The notes: generated from the letters alone by a model not told the origin. Counted from the stretch's first letter, positions 22,083 through 36,159 are shown. The stretch: DNA of 64,000 bases from Berberis thunbergii (GCA_003290165.1 QNQO01006234.1:162947-226946); one strand, 5' to 3'. Made by a program: numbers and translations.

Positions 22083-22589
22083 ATTTATGAATGAGAATTT
22101 TTTTTTACAATATTTTATCGCCTTTTATTTAATTTTTTCTTTGTATGCTTTCTGTTTGAAGTCGTGACTTGTCTTGGGTCGTGTGTGTTGACTTATCGTT
22201 CATGATAAGTGTGTTCCCTTCATCAAGTCGTTTGTAGTATAGTTGTAAGTATTGGTGATTTAAGATTATTTGTATTTCTATTTTTGTGCTTGCTTGTCTA
22301 CCATCCGAATTTTTTCTTTATTTGTTCTTCTCCATCGAGGCATTTTCCTCATTCAAATCCTCTAGTATTCGCACGCCAAGGTGTTCCGTGTTCTGAAGTA
22401 TTGGCTGGTTTTGGATGGTGTTGTGAGTGAATTTACTCGTATCTTTTTACTTTTAGGTCCGTCGTGGTTGTCGAAGTAAGTCATACAGTATATCTCTAGC
22501 TTTTGCTTCTTGGTCCGGTATTTGGATAAGCCAAAGGATCTTTATGGCTACATTTTGACTTATGTGTCTGGATTTCTTGATCCGATATA
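22083..22589. other. B3 spacer
   Basis: AT-rich non-coding sequence between the antisense ORF and the repeats. Nothing recognised. Confidence 0.45.
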
Positions 22590-22925
22590 TAGGGCTGAAT
22601 AAGTTGACCAGTTCGTCCTTGCCTCATCGATCTGATGTGTAAATTGACTCAAGGTTTTTCCAGGTATGTTGACTTGTTCGTTTTTATTTCATTGGTCTGA
22701 CTTATTAGTCGACTCAGTTTATTTGAGTAAGTTGATTGGTTCGTCCTAACTTTTACTTTGTTTGTTCGACATAGTAGTCGACTTGAAGTTTATTTGAGTA
22801 AGTTTACTTGTTCGTCCCAACTTTTATTTTGTTGGTCAGACGTATCAGTCGACTCGAAGTTTTATTTGAATAAGTTGACTTGTTCGTCCCAACTTTTACT
22901 TCTTCGTTGATCGGACCTGAAGTTG
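22590..22925. repeat. ~68-bp tandem repeats in B3
   Basis: About four to five degenerate units, each with TTGACTTGTTCGTCC, AACTTTTACTT, a GTCGACT core and TTTATTTGAGTAAG. Units start near 22670, 22735, 22801 and 22870. The position matches the repeats of A1, A2, B4 and B5. Confidence 0.8.
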
Positions 22926-23499
22926 TGTCTGATTTATACGCCTTGGCATTTTTTGTGGCTTGGTATGTCGATTGCTTTTCATTGTCTAGCTTTGATGCGA
23001 CAATTTCGGGCGTAAGATGAAGAGTTTTGAACTTGGAATGTTATTGATAACCACCTTTTGGATGTTTAACAATCTATAGTGGTAGTAGTCAATCCCTTCT
23101 CATAAAGTTATGTTGTGGAGTCTGCATTGTATCTTTCTGACTATTCTTCGATTTGTTCTACCTTGAGTTTTCTTAGCATTTTCGTTGTAATTTCATTCTC
23201 CATGATTCTCTGTAGTTTTGTCGTTCGTGTATTATTTTCGTGAGGTAGCTAATAAACTCGGAATGCTCCTTGATTGAATCACTTGGTGTGTGCTATTGAC
23301 AGGTTGGTTTGGACGGGCATAATAAAATGTAGCCCCAAATTGCCCTATCATGCTCACATCAGTACCTACTGCTAAGGCTTTATTCGTTGATACATAGAAT
23401 TTGTTTGCGTTGTCTCCGTTGTCAGTAATTTAGGAGGCGTTGTTGGCCTTATCTTGGATAATGGTCAAGCTCGTGAGCTTCTTTAGATTTTGTCTGTTG
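22926..23499. other. B3 spacer between repeats and gag
   Basis: No pol motif was found. This is where RT and integrase would be expected in a complete element. Confidence 0.5.
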
Positions 23500-25017
23500 T
23501 TTGGCCTCTATTTGAATTGCCAATTTTCTCCGTGCTCCTTGTTTGAGTTGTCCTATTGATTTATCTGGTCTCGTTTGACAGTGTTGGTGCACCTAGTTCT
23601 ATACGAGTGGGAGATGTTACTGGTTGTCTCTCGGTGGCCTTGATTGGTCGATTTCTCCTGCTATGTAGTGTAAGGCGAATATCAGTTCTCTGAGTTGTTC
23701 CTTTGATCTTGTGGTGGTGTCCACCTTCTCTTTCTTTTTGGACTGTTTATCCGGTAACCCGACGAATTCGTCAAGTCGTCCTATTTGAACCAGTGCGCGT
23801 TTTCATCTTTTAGGTTGTAGCAGTCTTCTGTGTTGTGCCTGCTATCCTTGTAGAAAGAGCAGTATTTGCTCTTGTCCCGCCCCTCGTGGTCTCCTCTCAT
23901 TTTGAGTGGCCAGTTGACATCTTCCCATTTCGTCATGTGTTTCAGTTTGTTCTCTCGATTTGTCTTCAAGGTCGTATATCGTTTGTATGCCTTTTTCGTC
24001 ACACTTGTCACTCGCTCATGTTCGGGCTTTGTTGAATGCGGCTTTCCTGGTTGCATTTAGGCCTCCCATTAGTTTGGTTCTTTTTTGACTGAACGTTTTC
24101 CTCCTGAGGTCTGTCATCTCTCATTCTTTCTTCCCTCATTTCTTGCCTCTTTGAATGGGCTTCCCTTACGGATTTGTTCTTCTTCCTGGTGGCTATCATC
24201 TCCTCGAGAGTGATGTGCTTTTGAGCAGTATTCAATAGAATCAACATGTTTTTTGGGGGGTTCTATGTTCATAACATAAAAATGGTCCTCTTTTTAGTTG
24301 GCAGTGAAAGTAGCAGTGGTTGTGTCATCGTTGCAGCTGTCAATCATTGTTAAGTCAATAGTGAAACTAGTAACATACTCCCTTATCGTCTCATCGGGCT
24401 TCTGTTTGACCCCCTCCTCATCCGTTGTCTGCCGATGAACCTTGTAATAAAAATGGTAGCCAATGCCTGCAATGAGTCTATCGATATTGGTGGTAGGATG
24501 TTGAACAAATTCAATACTATGGAGGTGAGACTTGTTGGAAACGTTTCGCATAGGATGGATTCCCTACTATCCTTTAACTTCATCATGTGATGAAAGTGTC
24601 GTAAGTGGTCATTCGGATCTGTGATACCATCATAAGCTTCAAACTTTAGTAGGGTGAACTTCTTTGGTATAGAAGTCATAATGAGAACGTCAGATAATGG
24701 TGGTCTGGCTAGTTTGTATAATATATTGCGATCTATGACTTTGATCATGAATGAGATTTCAGTAGGGGATTCGTCGCTTTGGGGGTTCCCCTCTTGAAGT
24801 GGTTCGCTGCTTTGGAGATTTACTTGTTAAGGTTCTATAGGAACTTCATTAGCCGGGTTTTGTTGCGGCTATGCTTGGACGGGGTCGGTGGACTGAGCAT
24901 GTTCCTGGGTAAGTCTACATGAGGGTTCGTGGCAGCGCCTCTAGGCATCTGGGATGTTTGAGCCTCTTCATTATGCGGCTCTCTATTGTCGAACATGATT
25001 GGCCCGATGTTCGTCAT
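23500..25017 (-). pseudogene. gag remnant of B3
   Basis: N-terminal piece from the ATG at 25017 (MTNIGPIMFDNREPHNEE). The core is open from 24748, with KFTLLKFEAYDGITDPNDHL (near 24660) and then DGITDPNDHLRHFHHMMKL. ITLEEMIATRKKNKS follows near 24200, and a zinc knuckle of the pattern CSFYKDSRHNTEDC near 23860-23820, where the usual histidine-glycine context is altered. Weak similarity continues to about 23500. Gag would form the particle shell. It is split by at least two shifts. Confidence 0.82.
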
Positions 25018-25196
25018 TGGGCTTGAGGTGTGCGCTATTGGTGGCGCATTTTTTTCGATGAGAGGATTGTTTTAATTGTTAACGGGTTAAGGGTCTGTGG
25101 AATGTACCATTTGTTCTGAGGGCTCTTTTAGTCGTCGATTAGAACTGAGGAAATTTTTTGCTATAGATTTTCTTCTTAAATGGAAAACTTGTCGTT

Positions 25197-25216
25197 CCCC
25201 ATGAATGACGGCTAAT
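25197..25216 (-). promoter_or_regulatory. Primer binding site of B3 (decayed)
   Basis: On the minus strand, GCCGTCATTCATGGGGAACG lies next to the LTR end. It matches the family site at about 14 of 18 bases by eye. Confidence 0.55.
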
Positions 25217-25972
25217 TGATGCGTCCAAAATCCAGTCTCCAATAAGTAAACCTGCAAACAAATGTTAGATTGCCAAAGACCATCTTTTTGGTGGTCGAAG
25301 GCACTCCGATGCTTAAGTCAATAACTCAGTTGGTGATAGAGATAAAACTGAATAGAACTCAATTAAAATTGCATTGTGTTGATAGAATAATTGAATCAAA
25401 ATTTTTTTTTTTCGTACATTTTCCTTTACCTTATATAATGAGTGAATTGATGACTGCATTCAATTGTGTGCATTACTTAAGCTCGATTGGCGCAATGAAG
25501 GGGGCGTTTATTATAATGATCTCCTCTTTCATTGAGATAGAGTGATTCCCAACATCTCCTTTGTAACGGTCATCCAATATTTATGATGGTTTGTGCCATG
25601 TGTATGGCCATGATTGGGTGATGATTTTATGTATCAGAACTCGGTTAAAATTGCATACCTTTGTCGAATGTTCCCTACCTTTTATAATGGTCGCAGTTAA
25701 TTCCCTACATGACTTAAGCATGTAAGGCACAACGAGGCTAGACATTCTCTGTAACAGTCTCACCCTTTATAAAGATACGTCCGTGGAGGCATGACTCCCT
25801 CCACGACTCTTTTTCTCTGTAACGTTCCATCTTTAAGGGAGAACTTTATCGGGCCTGGATTTGCCCTTTTGGGCTTTATGCATTGGCCTGGTTTTGGGAT
25901 ACATGATCTTTGTGATGGACAATTTATGCCACGTGTACGGTCGTGACGCTGATCTTATTTGATGTATCATCA
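25217..25972 (-). repeat. Composite 5' LTR region of B3
   Basis: 756 bp, against 524 bp for the 3' LTR. The left part (25217 to about 25635) reads like a whole but shortened family B LTR ending TTATGTATCA. The right part (25636-25972) repeats the LTR from its middle (TTAAAATTGCATACCT) to its end GTATCATCA. So two LTRs, or a rearranged LTR, are fused here. Confidence 0.75.
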
Positions 25973-25976
25973 ATAA

Positions 25977-26520
25977 TAATAATACATCAAGTAAGCCTCT
26001 AATCACGACTGTACACATGGCAAATATCATCCATCATGAGGAACGAACACTTCAATCTTGACAAGGATAACAAGCCTGATCCCAAAAGCCCGAAAAGTCA
26101 GGGCCTGTCATTTAAGCCCAAAAGGGTCCTTGATAATAGATCATAATCAAATACCCAAGTCTAGGCCCAATAGATCTCTTCCCTTAGAGAATAGAGACGT
26201 TACAAAAAAGACAAGTCATGGCAAAAATCACTCCCCCAAGGACGTACCTCAATGAAGAAGGAGATCATTGTGAAGAACATCTCCTTTCATCATGTCTTAC
26301 ATACTTAAGTCACGCAGAGAGTTAATTATGCACATTATATAAGGTAAAGGGAACATTCGACAAAAGTTATGCAAACACAACTGAGCTATATTTTTCCAAA
26401 TTTAATCCTCTTTCACAAACTAACTTACTTAAGCATTGGAGTGCCTTTGGATACCAAACAGATGGTCTTCGTCAGTCTAACTCTATTTTGCAGGTCAGAT
26501 CTCTTGATTTGGACGCATCA
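25977..26520 (+). repeat. 5' LTR of B4 (family B)
   Basis: It starts TAATAATACATC (decayed TGATGATACATC) and ends GGACGCATCA. A TATATAAGG box lies at 26336-26344. The start is blurred because it overlaps the AAT tract at the B3 end. Confidence 0.85.
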
Positions 26521-26523
26521 GTG

Positions 26524-26541
26524 TGGCGCTGTCCATGGGGA
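26524..26541 (+). promoter_or_regulatory. Primer binding site of B4
   Basis: TGGCGCTGTCCATGGGGA lies three bases after the LTR. It is the best preserved primer site here, of tRNA-Arg type by family comparison. Confidence 0.78.
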
Positions 26542-26615
26542 ATTACAATTTCCTTCCTTAAATAAAATCTTTTGTTGGTAGCTTTTTTGGTGCGAATCAG
26601 TAGCAAAAAGATTTA

Positions 26616-28230
26616 GTGCAAATTGAACCCCCAACAAATTCTCAAATTAGCAACAATCAAGGCAACCCTTCCACCAGCAAAACTGAATTACCAAACATGC
26701 ACATCCCACACCAACCATTCGGAAAACCAACATTGCTTGGAAACGCAGTGCTACCACACTGTATGGTGGCCCACCAAGCCCAAACGTCTAGCGATGTAAT
26801 TATAGATCCTCATGTGGACCAACTCTTGGCCCAAATGGATTATCTAGCCTAAGTGGTTGAAAAGCTCACTAAAAACGTGTTCCACTTGTCGAACACGTCC
26901 AAACACCACTTTAGCAAAAATTTGCCAACCACGCTCGCGAGAGCCCTGAAGCTCCCGTGGAGTTTCGGATAATGAATTTCGAGGGAATCGAACCACAAAA
27001 GATCCTAGATTAATAGAATTCTCCCACAGGTTTCGTTCAGGATCGAAGTTACAAATCCCAGCGTGCTTTATGAGTTGGGCAGGCCACCATTATCCAACGC
27101 AATCATGTAGACCCCTCTGCCGAAAAGTTCAATCCACCAAAGTTTGAAACTTAAGATGGTACTAATGATCTGTCCGACCATCTACGACATTTTAACCACA
27201 TGTTGGCACTGAAGGAAACATGGAGTCAATTTTGTGCAGAACCTTTCCAGCCAGCCTCACGTCTACAACAATGAGTAGGTTCAATAGCCTTCCACATGGA
27301 TCAATAAATTCTTTGGCCAAGCTTTCATCACAAGGTTCATTGGTAGTCAACGAATTAGAAAGAGTCCTCACTATTTTCTTCACATCAAGCAAAAGTCTAA
27401 TGAAACTATTAGGGAGTACATTACTTGTTTTACAGATGAGTTAATCATGATCGACAGATGCAACTATGATACATCCACAGCCATTTTCACATCCAGACTA
27501 AAAAGATGAACGCTTTATAACTCTCTGAATTTGGATCCTCCGAGAAGCATAACAGTCTTATTGAAAACTGCTCAAAATACATTACCCTCGAGGAGATGTT
27601 GGTAGCCAAGAAGAAAAACTAGTCCGAGAAAAAATCTTTCCCAAAAAATTGGGAAATAAGAGATGAAAGAAGAAGAAATGATATGTCGCGGGAGGAAGAC
27701 GACCAATTGAAAAGGCATCGGACCAACTATAGGTCCGAATTCAGCAAACAAAAACCTGAAAAGTTGCAATCAAGAAGAGCCAGACATGATCGGTAAACAC
27801 ACGTAGTCAACACAAAGTACAAATTGTTCACTGCTTTTAAAACAAGTCTGACAACTATTCTAAAGTCCATGGAAAATTGGGAAGACCTCAAATTGCCAAT
27901 CAACCTGAGGGGAGATCCAGTCAGATGAGATAAGAACAAATACTATTCTTTCCACAAGGACCACGGACATGACACAGAAGACTGTTAACACTGAAAAAAT
28001 GAAATCGTGTATTGGATCTAGAATGGACGACTTCGTTAATTTATTGGCTTGAAGAACAAGCGGTCCAATGGACAGCTAGAAAGCTGATATACGTCTTACA
28101 CAGAGTAGCTAGAGAAAAAGAACGATATAAGTTATCACAGAAATTATCCATCCAAGACTTACGTACGAGGATACGACATCCGGACCACTCTGTTTAACAT
28201 GCCGGATTGACCACCCAACTCTAACCTTGT
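26616..28230 (+). pseudogene. gag remnant of B4, cut by A4
   Basis: N-terminal gag is open from the ATG at 26616 (MQIEPPTNSQISNNQGNPST) for 78 residues. The core (KFNPPKFET, LSDHLRHFNHMLALKE) lies near 27125-27215. YITLEEMLVAKKKN lies near 27570, a basic stretch follows, and a decayed zinc knuckle (YSFHKDHGHDTEDC, first Cys replaced by Tyr) lies near 27940-27990. Many stops. Sequence stops at 28230 where A4 begins. Confidence 0.8.
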
Positions 28231-28915
28231 TGATGCAGTCATTTTTCGCTCCCTACTCTGACCTGGTCCTGCCGACCTACTGACCTACACATGTAACGTA
28301 CATGAGCCACGAACCACTGTTGTGTTGGCTGATGACATTCCAATGCTAAAGTCAAAAAGTGATTTTGGGAAGGTGTAATGATGTTAACAGGGAATTTGTA
28401 ATTTACCTTAGCTTACCAACCTCATGTCTTATTTATAGTGCAGGAGTCCTAGTTCTACCAGGCCATCGAAGGTGTAGTTTAGGAAGGAGATCTTCGTGGA
28501 GATCCTTATCTAATTAGGAGTCGTGTTGTAGGAGGGAAGTTTCCTGTTAGCCCTGTGCTCCTAGATACGTAAGAGATAATTCCCAATCCAAGAGCAATCC
28601 GTAGAAAAAGTTTCCCTGTGTGAAATGTACTTTGGTAATTGCTTCTTAGTTGGAAGCATAAAGCTGTTGTAATTTCCTGTCCGAAGCTGATCCTTGAGAT
28701 ACTTGCCTTAGTAGGACTTACAAGTATTGAGGATAGTTGTAAGACATGTGGGCCTAGCATGCTGTAAGAATTTGGGTCCGTCTGGCGGACTGAATTAGGC
28801 GGGCTTGGTACCCTTGGGCCGGATCAGTGTTATGCTAACGCTAGGGCCCGTAATTCCTTGAGATCATCATGGCATGCGTATGGCTCAGCGATGTGACCGT
28901 TTTTGTGTATCATCA
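28231..28915 (-). repeat. 3' LTR of A4 (family A)
   Basis: 685 bp, TGATGCAGTC to GTATCATCA on the plus strand. Minus-strand TATA box near 28430-28437. The inverted polypurine tract (ACTATTCCCCCGAG) follows at 28916-28929. Confidence 0.9.
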
Positions 28916-30341
28916 ACTATTCCCCCGAGTTAGTGGGTCGTCACATCGGTTCGCTAAGTCATCTCTTGAAAAGATACGTCGCTCATGATGATTGAGTCTG
29001 AGTCGTTGCTTGAGCCGCGCGCTTCATTAATTGAACGTGCGCCTGTTCAACAGAAAAGAAGCGGGAACCTAGTCCCTATTTAGGTCATCCATCGTACGGA
29101 GTCTGACTCTTTTTATTTTCATTTAAATACACTGAAGGGAGATCTCCAACAATGGAGTCTTCGAATTTTCTTACATTTGCACCGATCAGGCGCGTTCATA
29201 ATCACCACTATGCTTGGTCACCTATTCTAGGTGGGCACGTAGTTGATCTGCTCAGATCTTGTAATTTCCTTTCACATTGAGGAGAAGTAGTACGGGTTTG
29301 TTATCAAGGGAGATGCCTTGGTGTTACTTCGTGTCGCTTGTGTTCGCGTGTATGCAGTTCCCTTTGCTAACTCATGGCTGATCGAAGTGTTAGCGGATGC
29401 GCGGTGCTTCAGGTGGTGGTAGCTCTTAGTCACCCCGAGTACCACTCATGGGAAAAGTTTTCTCACTTGGCAGCACTGTGAGACCTTGACTGCTTTGTCA
29501 CTTCTGGCCATCCTCATCCGCCTTCTTCTGTCCTCTTTGGGAGGTCGAAAAATGTGTGAGGAAGTCTGCAAGGGGGTAGGATGCCTTTCAAGGAAGTCAG
29601 ATGATCGTTGTAAGGTCTGCAACGTTGTTGTAGGGGCATTTTCTGGAGTGATTTGACGTAGCAATCGACCGCTCGGTCCTTTCAATCCCCTTTGACACTT
29701 TGTCCTTTATCTTGGGAAGGGGTCGAATGAAATTCATTTAATGTCTTTGTTGTCACTTGCAAATAGCTTGCATGGCCTTATTAGGATACCTTTACGTAGT
29801 TAGATCGTCTAAGCGAGTCTTTACTTCACATCGCACTAAATTTAGATGCTTGTAGTATGTATTCTTTTGTATCCGCCCAAGGCGCTTATTGTTACATCTT
29901 TCCAGTAATCAATAGAGTTTGTTTTCGCAATTCTTCCTTTATTTCTTAAATGATTGTAAATCACATAAGTCTTTAAGAATCAAAACTCTACATTGATTAG
30001 GGAAAGAGAAATAAACAATTGAAAATAACTAAATGTTGACGGGAAGAGATTGATCCTGACCTTGATATGAATTCGGATGGCCCTTGTGGATCACAAATAT
30101 ACTCAGCAGATTGTCAAGATTTGTTGGCATTACAGAGATTACCAAGAGTAAACCTTGTAGAGGGGTTAATCTCCGCGCCTACGGAAGGTCGAGGGGTTGT
30201 GTTCCCATTTGCCTCGGCCTTTCCGTTCTACTTGGATGAAGAAGAGATTTCTCCTGTACAGCTTGACTGTGGTGCTTCCGCCATCAGTTAGATATGGGAG
30301 CACTCTATTTCTTTCAGTGCAGCATAATGGCAACCTCGTGT
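28916..30341 (-). other. Non-coding internal region of A4 (left of CACTA)
   Basis: Homologous in inverted order to A2 from about 6841 to 8120, including the block right after protease. No gene supported. It ends at the CACTA insertion point. Confidence 0.7.
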
Positions 30342-30480
30342 CACTACAACACAAATGCCCAATAATAGCATTTGTTAATAGCATTTTTGCTAAATACGCT
30401 ATCAAATATCAAATTTTAATGTAAACAAAAACAAAAACGCTATGAAAAATAAGCGGGCTTTTTGGCGCTCATTTCTTCCC
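30342..30480 (+). repeat. Left TIR and subterminal repeats of the CACTA
   Basis: The CACTACAA terminus is followed by several ATAGCATTT / ACGCTATCAAA / ACGCTATGAAA words up to about 30455. They are weaker than on the right side. In CACTA elements such subterminal words bind the transposase. Confidence 0.75.
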
Positions 30481-30515
30481 TCCCTTGTTTTACTGGGTGC
30501 TCGAGTTAGAGCTCG

Positions 30516-30740
30516 ATGAAACTCCACCCTCCCCTCAATCTCGTCGTCTCCCTCACTGCTAGCTCCCTCATCTCGCCATCTCCCTCCCTGCTCTCTCCAT
30601 ATCTCCATCTCCCTCACTGCTCCCTCCATTTTGCCATCTCCCTCACTGCTCCCTCCATCTCTCCATCGTCCTCACTGCTCCCTCCATATCTTCATCTTCA
30701 TCTCCCTCACTGCTCCCTCCATCTCTCCGTCGCCCTCCCT
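30516..30740 (+). repeat. CT-rich minisatellite
   Basis: Imperfect units of the kind CTCCCTCACTGCTCCCTCC with CATCTCTCCATC, repeated about six times. The long leucine/serine/proline-rich open frame across it (30516-30932) results from the repeat and is not called a gene. It may be a pyrimidine-rich 5' UTR or promoter piece of a captured gene. Confidence 0.75.
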
Positions 30741-33196
<2,456 letters not shown>

Positions 33197-33990
33197 GTAA
33201 TTCCTTTTCTCGTCCCTTGTGCTACTGAAAGTTTGAATAAAATGCTAGATGAAACTTTAGGCACTAACATATATAAGGAAATGTGTCAAGAAGTTCTCAG
33301 AAATTAGACTGGGACAAACAAATCAATTCAACAATGGTATCTGATGTTTGAAATGCCTGTGAAAGAGTGATCTATCACATATTACATGAACAAACAAACA
33401 ATGCATCTGAAAGTAATAACATTGCCCAGTAATTGTTGATTTTGTCATGTCGCCATGTCCTTTGGACTTAGTTTCTTTGAAAATGACTCCAGCAATGATA
33501 TTTTTATATTTTGAGGGGCCTCTTATTACTTGGATGCATCACATCCAAACTGTTCACAAATTTATTCTTGTACCCTAGTCTTTATATATTATCAACGAGA
33601 GTGTTATTATATAATATAAAGGCCTATCAGAGGATATAGAGTGCAAATTGTTTTGATTTGGATAGAAGTGGCTGATCCAATTATGCTTTCTGGAAAAAAA
33701 ACTATACTTCGTGGGTTCCCTTGAAACCCCTGCCTTGTATGAGAATCTGCTTTGTGGCAAAAGGGAGCAGATATAATCAAAGTTGTCTATGATGCAGTCT
33801 ACATCACCGACGTAGCCCAATTATTTCACTTGCTTTCACATTGCCAGGTCAGGAAGGAAATGTAATTCTCCATGGCCTTCTATAGTACATTTCTTAGTAA
33901 AGTTTCACTCATGCTGGTAAATCCGTTTTTGTTCTACTTTCTAAGTTTTACTACGTAAATTGCTGACTGAAAATTTAGTTAATGTGATCA
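33197..33990. other. Unassigned CACTA segment
   Basis: AT-rich; no exon recognised. It probably contains carboxypeptidase intron sequence and a capture junction. Confidence 0.4.
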
Positions 33991-34050
33991 GGTTACATGC
34001 CTGACAAAAGCAATGGAGATGTGGCATGCGACGGATACCACAAGTATAAG
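33991..34050 (+). pseudogene. Captured GH1 beta-glucosidase exon
   Basis: A 60-base exon between a CAG acceptor and a GTGAG donor. It reads GYMPDKSNGDVACDGYHKYK, the early conserved NGDVACD-YH-YK block of plant glycoside hydrolase family 1 enzymes. The frame is open. Only this one exon is identified; the catalytic glutamates are absent. Confidence 0.8.
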
Positions 34051-34130
34051 GTGAGACTGGCCCTTTTTTCTCTACTTTTTTGTTTCCCCTTCACGGTGGG
34101 TGTGTTTATGGTGCAGGTTGATGTTTGTAG

Positions 34131-34316
34131 GTTGTAGGAGAGGCAAAAACTGGGGATCTTTATGGAGAGATTGGAGTACTGTGTTACAGGTCACAACTGT
34201 CTACTGTCCGCACCAAAAGATTGAGTCAATTACTCCGTTTGAACCGTACATCATTCTTGAACATAGTTCAGGCAAATGTCGGCGATGGGACCATAATTAT
34301 GAACAATCTCCTACAG
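34131..34316 (+). pseudogene. Captured Shaker-type K+ channel exon (AKT1-like)
   Basis: A 62-codon exon, fully open, between a TAG acceptor and a CAG|GTAAC donor. Blocks GDLYGEIGVLCYR, TVRTKRLSQLLRLNRTSFL and ANVGDGTIIMNNLLQ match the cyclic-nucleotide-binding-like domain and following linker of plant inward-rectifying K+ channels. No pore segment is present. The intact frame suggests recent capture or chance survival. Confidence 0.88.
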
Positions 34317-34445
34317 GTAACATTTACATGAACTATCATCCATACACTATTGAAGAATTGTAAACTACATGGCATACCCTATTGAGGTGCAATGTAGCAC
34401 ATGGACGTGTTTAACATAAATAATACTTGATTGTTATTGGGTTTA

Positions 34446-34730
34446 GGTTCTTTTGGGCACTTTCAGGCTAGTAGCTCTGGGGTTCACAAAGGAGGACTGC
34501 AGTTGCCTCTTTTTAAGGCTGGTTTTGTGGCTACCCGAATCTCTGTAAGACCATTTCTATCATAAATTTTTATTTTTTAATATAGTAAGCTAGGGTTACA
34601 AGATGTGCGGGCTCAAGCTAGCAACACTTCATGATTGGTAGAAATTGGATGTTGTGCCTGTTTCTATTGTTGCAGGTGACATCTTTGAATCTGGAAATTG
34701 TGCAGGCTCTAGCAAGAGGTATGCTTTCCT
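34446..34730 (+). other. Unidentified exon-like segments
   Basis: Two short segments with splice-like borders: 34446-34549 (all three frames largely open, including FGHFQASSSGVHKGGLQLP, ending before GTAAGACC) and about 34677-34722 (after TTGCAG, before GTATGC). I cannot name a source gene. Confidence 0.4.
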
Positions 34731-34817
34731 TTGTGGGGTATTTCTATTTATGTTGCACTGTGTAACTTGAAATGGACATGCATGCGTTATAAATACGACA
34801 TGGACACACTTAACCAG

Positions 34818-35516
34818 GAGAAAAATATGATGCAAGTGAGCAGCAAATACGCTGATGGGAAAGCTGACATGGAAGGCACTGGTTCAAATGGGGAAGACCT
34901 GCAAATGTAAAAGCTTCACTGTGATATAGTTCAGCTGACGCAGATTTGAGCCTGTGTTGTGTTTTAGAATTTTTTTGTTTCATGAGATCAGTGTGTTTAA
35001 TATGATCATCTGCTGCAGGCCTGATGATGCTCGTCAACCTTTGAGTCGCATAGTGCCTATTTCTTCCTCCCACCTCACACCTTACGACATTGTGATCATA
35101 CTCCGGCTTATCATCTTGGGGTTTTTCTTGCAATATCGTGTGACCCACCCTGTTAAGGATGCTTACCCTCTGTGGTTGACATATGTTATTTGTGAAATCT
35201 GGTTCGCTCTGTCTTGGCTTCTGGATCAGTTTCCAAAATGGATGCCCATCAACCGTGAAACCTACCTTGATAGACTTGCACTGAGGTTGTTGACTTGAAT
35301 TTTCATACTGATGTTTACCATTATTATTATAAGGCTATATAGAGTTCCTCTCTTAATACTGATTTTTAATTTGACAGATTTTAAAGGGAAGGCGAGCCTT
35401 CTCAGTTGGCTCCAGTCGATGTTTTTGTTAGTACAGTGGATCCTCTCAAAGAGCCTCCCCTTGTGACAGCTAACACTGTGTTGTCCATACTTTCTGTGGA
35501 TTATCCTGTTGACAAA
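34818..35516 (+). pseudogene. Captured cellulose synthase (CesA) fragment, 3 exons
   Basis: CesA makes cellulose at the plasma membrane. Exon 34818-34906 reads EKNMMQ...[13 protein letters not shown]. Exon 35019-35285 begins [16 protein letters not shown] and covers the first two membrane segments ([18 protein letters not shown] and [19 protein letters not shown]). Exon 35378-35516 covers [20 protein letters not shown] to SVDYPVDK, just before the catalytic loop. The first two exons join in frame; the third has a TAA in place of an Asp codon near 35382. The DXD and QXXRW catalytic motifs were not captured. Confidence 0.95.
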
Positions 35517-35576
35517 GTAATTTATGTTTTATACTTTCTGTGGATTATCCTGTTCACAAAGTAATTTATGTGTATC
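35488..35576 (+). repeat. 45-bp tandem duplication at CesA exon end
   Basis: The stretch from ATACTTTCTGTGG through AAAGTAATTTATGTTTT is repeated immediately with one mismatch (GTTGAC against GTTCAC). It copies the end of the third CesA exon and its donor site, so there are now two alternative donors. Confidence 0.9.
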
Positions 35577-35623
35577 TGCAATTAATTTATGTTTTATACT
35601 TAAAATGCGTGAACTGTGTGCAG

Positions 35624-35836
35624 AGGCTCTGTATGTGGCTTGTTCAACTGCTAATGGCACTTGATTACTTGCACGTGAGACATATTCTACACCGTGATGT
35701 CAAGGTAACTTTTTGTGCTGGAGGCACAACCTATGGTGTTAGTTGTGAAATATTTGAACCTATATGTACTGACAGTGTTCCATGATTCCTCAGTGTTCAA
35801 ATATTTTCTTGACAAAAGATCAAGACCTACGTCTAG
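35624..35836 (+). pseudogene. Captured NEK-type protein kinase fragment, 2 exons
   Basis: Exon 35624-35704 (27 codons: [20 protein letters not shown] then ILHRDVK) contains the HRD catalytic loop. Exon 35794-35836 (CSNIFLTKDQDLRLG) leads toward the DFG motif, which is not captured. The [15 protein letters not shown] and CSNIFLTKDQDIRLG pattern is typical of plant NIMA-related kinases. The intron has GT/AG borders and the frame is open across it. Confidence 0.88.
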
Positions 35837-35919
35837 GTAAAAGACTCTTTTATTTTTTTAAATGTTCTATCCAATGATTATAATCTATAAGTTTGTTAAA
35901 CCACCTATTGTTGACTATG

Positions 35920-36159
35920 AAAGTTTTGGTGTTTCTTCTTCAATGCCTTCATCGTCGGGCAGGTAATGCTGCCTATAATACACATTTGATTATTTAAATC
36001 TTATCTATTTCAGTAATAGTTTTCTCAGAATGTTGAACTATTCATTTTCTTTCTTTCTTCCAGATGGAAGGAGAGTGAAGAGGATGCAGGAATTGAAGGT
36101 ATCTTGAGACGGCTGGCTAGCGCGATCATTTGGATACCTAGATCACGTAGATCTCATGT
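35920..36159 (+). other. Unidentified two-exon segment
   Basis: About 35920-35961 (SFGVSSSMPSSSG, ending at a GTAATG donor) and 36064-36157 (after TTCCAG, before GTAAGA) join in frame through R-WKESEEDAGIEGILRRLAS. It looks like a ninth captured gene; I do not recognise the protein. Confidence 0.5.

Larger units (their letters stand above)
18813..25972 (-). mobile_element. Pol-less Tat element B3
   Basis: A minus-strand family B element of 7.2 kb: 3' LTR, antisense extra ORF, short tandem repeats, gag and 5' LTR. No protease, RT or integrase motif is visible between gag (to about 23500) and the repeats. It is flanked on both sides by ATAAT (18808-18812 and 25973-25977), a fitting 5-bp target duplication, although both copies are also part of AAT-rich tracts. 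Confidence 0.8.

Noticed and set aside
22600..22925. Possible CRISPR-like or regularly spaced repeat array
   Set aside because: The units are degenerate tandem repeats without unique spacers, inside a plant retroelement.
33575..33820. 81-codon minus-strand frame in the CACTA
   Set aside because: No motif, AT-rich context, and opposite in direction to every captured exon.
35920..36159. Naming the SFGVSSSMPSSSG/WKESEEDAGIEGIL exons
   Set aside because: They splice in frame and look captured, but I could not match them confidently to any protein family.
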